Below, piece by piece: positions 5,651 to 10,456 of a stretch of 10,456 nucleotides of DNA. A program made the translations under genes and the position numbers. The notes under the pieces were generated by a model that was not told the origin of the DNA, searched no databases, and was given only the letters and a program-made list of their open reading frames with translations. How positions within the stretch are numbered: the first letter of the stretch is position 1; each line of letters begins with the position of its first letter. This DNA is from Pseudomonadota bacterium. Its GTDB lineage: Bacteria; Pseudomonadota; Gammaproteobacteria; Xanthomonadales; Xanthomonadaceae. Where the stretch lies: assembly GCA_023388955.1 (NCBI GenBank), contig JAEWFH010000007.1, positions 1-10,456 on the forward strand, read 5' to 3'.

Positions 5651-8137
5651 ATGACGCGACCCCTTTCCCGCCGCCTGCTCGCCGTTGCACTGGCCACGGC
5701 CCTGTCCTCCACCCCGGCGCTGGTCGCCGTGGCGCAGGACGCCTCGTTCGCGACTGCGACCGCCCCCTTCACCGTCAGCGACATCCGCGTCGACGGGCTG
5801 CAGCGCATTTCCGCCGGCACGGTGTTCACCTACCTGCCCGTCGAGCGCGGCGACACCGTCGACCAGGCCTCCGCCGGCGAGGCGATCCGTGCCCTGTACG
5901 CCACCGGCTTCTTCGAGGACGTCAGCGTCGGCCGCCAGGGCGACATCCTGGTGGTCACGGTGACCGAGCGCCCGGCGATCAACGCGCTGAGCATCACCGG
6001 CAACAAGGACATCAAGACCGAGGACCTGCTCAAGGGCCTCAACGAGCTGGGCCTGTCGGAGGGCAACACCTTCGACCGCCTCGACCTGGACCGCGTCACC
6101 CAGGAGCTCACCCGCCAGTACAACAACCGCGGCAAGTACAACGTCACCGTCACCCCGACGGTCTCGCCGCTGCCGCGCAACCGCGTCGACGTCACCATCG
6201 CCATCGTCGAGGGCGACGCCGCCCGCATCCAGCACATCAACCTGGTGGGCAACGAGGTGTTCGAGGAAGAGGACATCCTCGACCAGTGGGAGTCGGGCGA
6301 GCACAACTGGCTGAGCTGGTACCGCCGCGACGCGCAGTACTCGCGCGAGAAGCTGGCCGGCGACCTGGAAAAGCTCAACAACTACTACCTCGACCGCGGC
6401 TACGTCGATTTCAGCATCGACTCCCAGCAGGTCGCGATCAGTGGCGACCGCCAGGACATGTTCCTCACCGTCGGCCTGACCGAGGGCGAGCAGTACACCG
6501 TATCCTCGGTCGAGCTCACCGGCGACACCGTGCTGCCGCGCGAGCAGGTCGAGAACATGCTGCTGGTGCGCGCCGACCAGACTTTCTCGCGCAGCCTGCT
6601 GGAGCTCAGCTCCGACACCATCACCGCCGCGCTGGCCAACATCGGCTACGCCTTCGCCCAGGTGAACCCGATCCCGGACATCAACCGCGAAGACCGCACC
6701 GTCGCCATCAACATGCAGGTGATCCCGGGTCCGCGCGTCAACGTGCGCCGGGTCGAATTCAAGGGCAACACCCGCACCGCCGACGAGGTGCTGCGCCGGG
6801 AGATGCGCCAGTTCGAGGGTTCCTGGTACTCGCAGGCCGCCATCGACCGCTCCAAGATCCGCCTGCAGGGCCTGGGCTACTTCGACACCGTCGAGGTCGA
6901 GACCCGCCCGGTGCCGGGCAGCAACGACCAGGTCGACGTGGTTTACAGCGTCAACGAGGTGGCCGCCGGCAGCTTCGTGTTCGGCGTCGGCTACTCGCAG
7001 CTGGCGGGCCTGAGCACCCAGGTGCAGCTGTCGCAGAACAACTTCCTGGGCAGCGGCAACCGCATCGCCATACAGGCGCAGCGCAACGACTACCTGCAGC
7101 GCTACGACTTCCAGTTCATGAACCCCTACTTCACCGACAACGGGGTGTCGCTGGGCTACAACCTGCGCTGGAGCGAGTTCGACAACTCCGACTTCAACAC
7201 CGCCCAGTACTCCTCGACCAGCGGCATGGCCCAGGCGGTGCTGGGGATCCCGATCAGCGAGACCGACTCGATCACCGCGCTGCTGGGCATCGACCGCAAC
7301 CAGATCTTCGCCTACCGGGGTTATACCCCCGAGTCGATCGTCGATTACATCGATGCCATCGGCAAGCGCACTTTCAATGCCTGGCGCGGCGAGATCGGCT
7401 GGGGCCGCAACACGCTCAACAGCGCCCTGCTGCCGACCCGCGGCACGCTGCAGCGGGTCTGGCTGGAGGCGACCCTGCCCGGCTCGACGGTCGAGTACTA
7501 CAAGATTAACTACAACTGGTCGAAGTTCTGGCCGATCAGCCGCCACCTGGTGCTCAACACCCGCGCCGAGCTGGGCTATGGCGACAGCTATGGCGACAAG
7601 TTCATCCGCGACGTGTGTTTCACCGCCGGCAGCAACGTCGACCACGACGGTGACCCGGAAACCCCGCCGGTGTTCCAGCCGGGGCCGGACCCGAGCGATC
7701 CATGCGGCCCCGATTCCCCGGATTACGTGCGCACCATCGAGGCCGACGGCCTGCCGTTCTTCGAGAACTTCTATGTGGGCGGCACGCGCTCGGTGCGCGG
7801 CTTCGACGACAACACCCTCGGCCCGCGCGAGGCGGCGTTCGGCAGCAGCTACCTGCAGCCGATCGGCGGCTCGCTCAAGACCGTCGGCTCGATCGAGATG
7901 ATCTTCCCGACGCTGATCGAGAGCAACGCGGCGCGGGTGTCGGCCTTCGTCGACTTCGGCAACGTCTACAAGGACTTCGACAGCTGGGACGCGGGCGAGC
8001 TGCGCGCATCCACCGGCGTGGCGATGATGTGGCGCTCGCCGATGGGGCCGATCTCCATCAGCTACGCCTACCCGCTCAAGAAGGAAGAGGGCGACGAACT
8101 CGAGCGCCTGCAGTTCACCTTCGGCGGCACGTTCTGA
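5651..8137 (+). CDS. bamA: outer membrane protein assembly factor BamA (Omp85 family)
   Basis: BamA is the core of the BAM complex that folds beta-barrel proteins into the outer membrane. The 828-aa protein (E. coli 810) starts with a signal peptide: RR at 7-8, a hydrophobic stretch, and likely cleavage after AVA at residue 28. Five POTRA domains begin near residues 40, 108, 191, 281 and 362, and the 16-strand barrel runs from about 438. The VRGF motif of loop 6 is at 715-718, and the protein ends in Phe within a beta-signal (LQFTFGGTF). The region before VRGF carries an Asp/Pro-rich insertion with the protein's only two cysteines (656 and 685). ATG 5651 is chosen because GGA (5641-5643) is 7 nt upstream; ATG 5648 is equally possible. 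A GTG at 5603 would add 16 residues before the signal peptide and is unlikely. rseP lies just upstream; lpxD follows after 10 nt. Confidence 0.97.
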   Translation: MTRPLSRRLLAVALATALSSTPALVAVAQDASFATATAPFTVSDIRVDGLQRISAGTVFTYLPVERGDTVDQASAGEAIRALYATGFFEDVSVGRQGDILVVTVTERPAINALSITGNKDIKTEDLLKGLNELGLSEGNTFDRLDLDRVTQELTRQYNNRGKYNVTVTPTVSPLPRNRVDVTIAIVEGDAARIQHINLVGNEVFEEEDILDQWESGEHNWLSWYRRDAQYSREKLAGDLEKLNNYYLDRGYVDFSIDSQQVAISGDRQDMFLTVGLTEGEQYTVSSVELTGDTVLPREQVENMLLVRADQTFSRSLLELSSDTITAALANIGYAFAQVNPIPDINREDRTVAINMQVIPGPRVNVRRVEFKGNTRTADEVLRREMRQFEGSWYSQAAIDRSKIRLQGLGYFDTVEVETRPVPGSNDQVDVVYSVNEVAAGSFVFGVGYSQLAGLSTQVQLSQNNFLGSGNRIAIQAQRNDYLQRYDFQFMNPYFTDNGVSLGYNLRWSEFDNSDFNTAQYSSTSGMAQAVLGIPISETDSITALLGIDRNQIFAYRGYTPESIVDYIDAIGKRTFNAWRGEIGWGRNTLNSALLPTRGTLQRVWLEATLPGSTVEYYKINYNWSKFWPISRHLVLNTRAELGYGDSYGDKFIRDVCFTAGSNVDHDGDPETPPVFQPGPDPSDPCGPDSPDYVRTIEADGLPFFENFYVGGTRSVRGFDDNTLGPREAAFGSSYLQPIGGSLKTVGSIEMIFPTLIESNAARVSAFVDFGNVYKDFDSWDAGELRASTGVAMMWRSPMGPISISYAYPLKKEEGDELERLQFTFGGTF

Positions 8138-8147
8138 CGGCCTCGCC

Positions 8148-9197
8148 ATGGCCGCCATCGCGTCCCCCCGGGCCGTAGCTGGGCTGGCCGAGCGTTTCGG
8201 CCTTCGGGTCCATGGCGACGCCGCGGTGGAAATCACCGGCGTGGGCACCCTCGCCCACGCCGGCCCCGGCCAGCTGTCGTTCCTGGCCAATCCGAAGTAT
8301 CGCGGGCAGCTCGCCGGCACGCGCGCGGCGGCCGTGGTCATGCGCCCGGCCGACGCCGACGGCTTCGAGGGCACCGCGCTGCTCGCGCCGGACCCGTACG
8401 TCGCCTTCGCGAAGATCGCCGCGCTGTTCGAGCCCCGCCCCGTGCGCGAGCCCGGCATCCACCCCGCCGCCCACGTCGACCCGTCGGCGACCGTGGACCC
8501 GGGCGCCAGCATCGGCGCCTTCAGCAGCATCGGCGCCGGCAGCCGCGTCGAGGCCGGTGCGGTCGTCGGCCCCGGTTGCGTGGTCGGCGAGGACTGCGTG
8601 GTCGGCGCCGGTGCCGAACTGGTCGCCCGGGTCACCCTGGTCACGCGGGTACGGCTGGGCCGGCGGGTGCGCGTCCATCCTGGCGCGGTGCTGGGCGCGG
8701 ATGGCTTCGGCCTGGCAATGGACCGGCCCGAAGGCGCGGAGCCGCACTGGATCAAGGTGCCGCAGCTGGGCGGGGTGGTGGTGGGCGACGACTGCGAGAT
8801 CGGCGCCAACACCTGCATCGACCGCGGCGTGATCGAGAACACCGTGCTGGGCTGCGACGTGCGCCTGGACAACCTGATCCAGGTCGCGCACAACGTCCGC
8901 ATCGGCGACCATACCGCCATCGCCGGCTGCACCGCCATCGCCGGCAGCACCCGCATCGGCCGCTACTGCATGATCGCCGGCGCGGTCGGCATCGCCGGCC
9001 ACCTGGAGATCTGCGACCGGGTGGTGGTGACTGCCATGAGCCTGGTCAGCAGTTCGATCCGCGAACCCGGCGAATATTCCTCCGGCACCGGCTTGATGGA
9101 CAATCGCAGCTGGCGCCGCAACGCGGCACGCTTCCGCCACCTCGACGAGATGGCGCGCAGGCTGCGCGCAATCGATACCAGAAAGGACGACGAATGA
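8148..9197 (+). CDS. lpxD: UDP-3-O-(3-hydroxyacyl)glucosamine N-acyltransferase
   Basis: LpxD is the third lipid A enzyme. It transfers a 3-hydroxyacyl chain from ACP to the 2-amino group of UDP-3-O-acyl-glucosamine in the cytoplasm. The 349-aa protein (E. coli 341) has the N-terminal uridine-binding domain with LSFLANPKYR, then a left-handed beta-helix of hexapeptide repeats from about residue 105 (ATVDPGASIGAFSSIGAG and on), interrupted by the conserved LGADGFG loop. The catalytic His248 lies in QVAHNVRIGD (E. coli His239), and His285 in AGHLEICD matches His276 with identical spacing. The C-terminal helix (RFRHLDEMARRLRAID) is present. At the E. coli acyl-ruler positions Met290 and Met292 there are Leu299 and Ser301. 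The ATG at 8148 is 10 nt after the bamA stop, without a clear Shine-Dalgarno, so coupling is likely. The skp gene usually found here is missing. The stop overlaps fabZ. Confidence 0.97.
   Translation: MAAIASPRAVAGLAERFGLRVHGDAAVEITGVGTLAHAGPGQLSFLANPKYRGQLAGTRAAAVVMRPADADGFEGTALLAPDPYVAFAKIAALFEPRPVREPGIHPAAHVDPSATVDPGASIGAFSSIGAGSRVEAGAVVGPGCVVGEDCVVGAGAELVARVTLVTRVRLGRRVRVHPGAVLGADGFGLAMDRPEGAEPHWIKVPQLGGVVVGDDCEIGANTCIDRGVIENTVLGCDVRLDNLIQVAHNVRIGDHTAIAGCTAIAGSTRIGRYCMIAGAVGIAGHLEICDRVVVTAMSLVSSSIREPGEYSSGTGLMDNRSWRRNAARFRHLDEMARRLRAIDTRKDDE
9182..9187 (+). promoter_or_regulatory. ribosome binding site of fabZ, inside the end of lpxD
   Basis: AAAGGA ends 6 nt before the ATG at 9194. It is the best Shine-Dalgarno in the window and fixes the fabZ start at the ATGA overlap. 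Confidence 0.65.
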
Positions 9198-9655
9198 GCC
9201 ACACCGTCAAGCTGCCGGTCGACGTACCGGCGATCCAGCACCTGCTGCCACACCGCTATCCGTTCCTGCTGGTGGACCGGGTGGTCGAGCTGGACCCCAA
9301 CAAGCGCGTGCTGGCCTACAAGAACGTCACCGCCAACGAGAATTTCTTCAACGGCCACTTCCCCGGCCAGCCGGTGATGCCCGGCGTGCTGGTGCTGGAG
9401 GCGCTGGCGCAGGCCGGCGGGCTGCTGACCCAGCTTTCGGTGCAGGGCAACACCGACGGCAAGCTGTTCTACCTGGTCAAGATCGACGGCGCGAAGTTCT
9501 CCCGCATGGTCGTGCCCGGGGACCGGCTGGACCTGGAGGTCACCCTCAAGCGCACCATCCGCAACATGGCGCTGTACCACGGCATCGCCCGCGTGGACGG
9601 CGAGCAGGCCGCCTGCGCCGACATCCTCTGCGCCGAGGTCGCGGCGCCGGCATGA
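9194..9655 (+). CDS. fabZ: 3-hydroxyacyl-[acyl-carrier-protein] dehydratase FabZ
   Basis: FabZ dehydrates 3-hydroxyacyl-ACP to trans-2-enoyl-ACP in the fatty acid elongation cycle. It uses the same 3-hydroxyacyl-ACP that LpxA and LpxD take for lipid A, so its activity sets the balance between phospholipid and lipopolysaccharide. The 153-aa protein is of normal size for the hot-dog fold. LLPHRYPFLLVDRV lies near the N-terminus, then FNGHFPGQPVMPGVLVLEAL with catalytic His55 and Glu69 (14 residues apart, as His49/Glu63 in Pseudomonas), and FSRMVVPGDRLDLEV. The start is set by AAAGGA and by the 4-nt overlap with lpxD. The stop in turn overlaps the lpxA ATG, so the three are probably translated in a coupled way. 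There is no sign of FabA-type isomerase function, which belongs to a separate family. Confidence 0.97.
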   Translation: MSHTVKLPVDVPAIQHLLPHRYPFLLVDRVVELDPNKRVLAYKNVTANENFFNGHFPGQPVMPGVLVLEALAQAGGLLTQLSVQGNTDGKLFYLVKIDGAKFSRMVVPGDRLDLEVTLKRTIRNMALYHGIARVDGEQAACADILCAEVAAPA

Positions 9656-10437
9656 GCAGCCCGCAGGTCCATCCGTCCGCCATCGTGGAGCCGGGCGCCC
9701 GGCTGGGCGACGGCGTGCGCGTGGGCCCGTTCTGCTGGATCGGCGACGGGGTGGAGGTCGGGGAAGGTACCGAGTTCGGGCCGCACTGCACCGTGCACGG
9801 GCCGACCCGGATCGGCCCGCGCAACCGTTTCCTCGGCCACGCCGCGGTGGGCGGGGACCCGCAGGACAAGAAGTACCGCGGCGAGCGCGTGGAGCTGGTG
9901 ATCGGCGAGGGCAACGTGATCCGCGAGTTCGTCACCCTCAACCGCGGCACCGGCGACGGGGGCGGCTGCACCCGCATCGGCGACCGCAACTGGCTGCTGG
10001 CCTACACCCATGTCGCCCACGACTGCGTGGTCGGCAACGACTGCGTGTTCTCCAACAATGCCACCCTGGCCGGGCACGTCACCGTCGGCGACCACGTGAT
10101 CCTGAGCGGCTTCGCCGGGGTGCACCAGTTCTGCCGCATCGGCGCCCACGCGTTCATCGGCATGGGGGCCTTCGTCAACGGCGACGTGCCCCCGTTCGTG
10201 ATGGTCGCCCAGGAAGGCTACAGCCGCCCGCGCGGGATCAACGCCGAGGGACTGAAGCGCCGCGGCTTCGATGCCGACCGCATCGCGGCGATCAAGCGCG
10301 CCTACCGCGCCCTGTACGTGGCCCAGGGTCCGCAGGACGAGGCCCGCGAACGCCTGGCCGAGCTGGCTGGCGAAAGCGCCGACGTGCGCGAGCTGCTTGA
10401 ATTCATCGAGGCCGGCGAGCGGCCGCTGCTGCGATGA
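9652..10437 (+). CDS. lpxA: acyl-ACP--UDP-N-acetylglucosamine O-acyltransferase
   Basis: LpxA starts lipid A synthesis by moving a 3-hydroxyacyl chain from ACP to the 3-OH of UDP-GlcNAc; it is a cytoplasmic homotrimer. The 261-aa protein (E. coli 262) consists of hexapeptide repeats (VHPSAIVEPGARLGDGVRVG and on) forming a left-handed beta-helix, then a C-terminal helical domain (GINAEGLKRRGFDADRI). Catalytic His123 is in THVAHDCVVGN (E. coli His125). HQFC begins at His158 (E. coli His160), and thirteen residues later the acyl-ruler position is Met171 where E. coli has Gly173. A bulky Met there is known from Pseudomonas LpxA, which prefers C10 chains. The ATG at 9652 overlaps the fabZ stop, and GAGG at 9635-9638 is a distant, weak Shine-Dalgarno. 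The stop overlaps a likely lpxB start. Confidence 0.97.
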   Translation: MSSPQVHPSAIVEPGARLGDGVRVGPFCWIGDGVEVGEGTEFGPHCTVHGPTRIGPRNRFLGHAAVGGDPQDKKYRGERVELVIGEGNVIREFVTLNRGTGDGGGCTRIGDRNWLLAYTHVAHDCVVGNDCVFSNNATLAGHVTVGDHVILSGFAGVHQFCRIGAHAFIGMGAFVNGDVPPFVMVAQEGYSRPRGINAEGLKRRGFDADRIAAIKRAYRALYVAQGPQDEARERLAELAGESADVRELLEFIEAGERPLLR

Positions 10438-10456
10438 ATGCGACGGTGCGCCGGGT
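10434..10456 (+). CDS. lpxB: likely start of lipid A disaccharide synthase, cut off by window edge
   Basis: An ATG at 10434 overlaps the lpxA stop by 4 nt (ATGA) and stays open to the window end, reading MNATVRR and two bases of a further codon. Only seven codons are visible, so identity rests on context: lpxB follows lpxA in this cluster in nearly all gammaproteobacteria, and the same overlap pattern is seen at lpxD/fabZ and fabZ/lpxA. LpxB would condense UDP-2,3-diacylglucosamine with lipid X. A second ATG at 10438 in another frame is the alternative. Confidence 0.5.

Noticed and set aside
5567..8956. Open frame of more than 1,100 codons on the - strand opposite bamA and lpxD
   Set aside because: bamA and lpxD on the + strand are certain by motif. 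The antisense product is a low-complexity string of Val, Ala, Asp, Leu and Arg with no recognisable domain, and it crosses a gene boundary. Long antisense frames are expected where third positions are almost all G/C.
8460..9060. Periodic GGCGCC/ATCGGC-like pattern in lpxD, and similarly in lpxA at 9660-10170
   Set aside because: The periodicity of about 18 nt reflects the hexapeptide repeats of the beta-helix proteins, not a DNA repeat array.

Overview
The window is strongly GC-rich, with G or C at most third codon positions, and is packed with genes that all read on the + strand. Gene order and protein content point to a gammaproteobacterium. I infer the Xanthomonadaceae (Lysobacter/Luteimonas/Xanthomonas type) from base composition, the gene order without skp, and the predicted acyl preference of LpxA. 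The genus cannot be fixed from this sequence alone.

Layout: pyrH (5' end cut off by the window edge) - 70 nt gap with a possible promoter - frr - uppS - cdsA - dxr - rseP - 94-97 nt gap with an RNA hairpin - bamA - lpxD - fabZ - lpxA - start of lpxB (cut off by the window edge). Five junctions are 4-nt stop/start overlaps (uppS/cdsA, cdsA/dxr, lpxD/fabZ, fabZ/lpxA, lpxA/lpxB). The frr/uppS, dxr/rseP and bamA/lpxD gaps are only 22, 24 and 10 nt. This suggests one or two long, translationally coupled transcripts. No intergenic stretch exceeds 100 nt. I see no tRNA, rRNA, insertion sequence, CRISPR array or phage gene.

The genes form the conserved proteobacterial envelope-biogenesis cluster. 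PyrH and Frr supply UTP precursors and ribosome recycling. Dxr makes MEP-pathway isoprenoid precursors, and UppS turns these into the undecaprenyl carrier lipid. CdsA makes CDP-diacylglycerol for phospholipids. RseP is the site-2 protease of the envelope stress response. BamA inserts outer-membrane beta-barrels. LpxA, LpxD and LpxB build lipid A, and FabZ competes with LpxA/LpxD for the same 3-hydroxyacyl-ACP pool.

This is essentially housekeeping DNA, and I found no undescribed system. The points worth a second look are lineage-specific details: no skp between bamA and lpxD; a BamA whose only two cysteines lie in an Asp/Pro-rich insertion before the VRGF motif rather than after it; a Met at the LpxA acyl-ruler position; changed ruler residues in LpxD; and a 12-bp hairpin just upstream of bamA.
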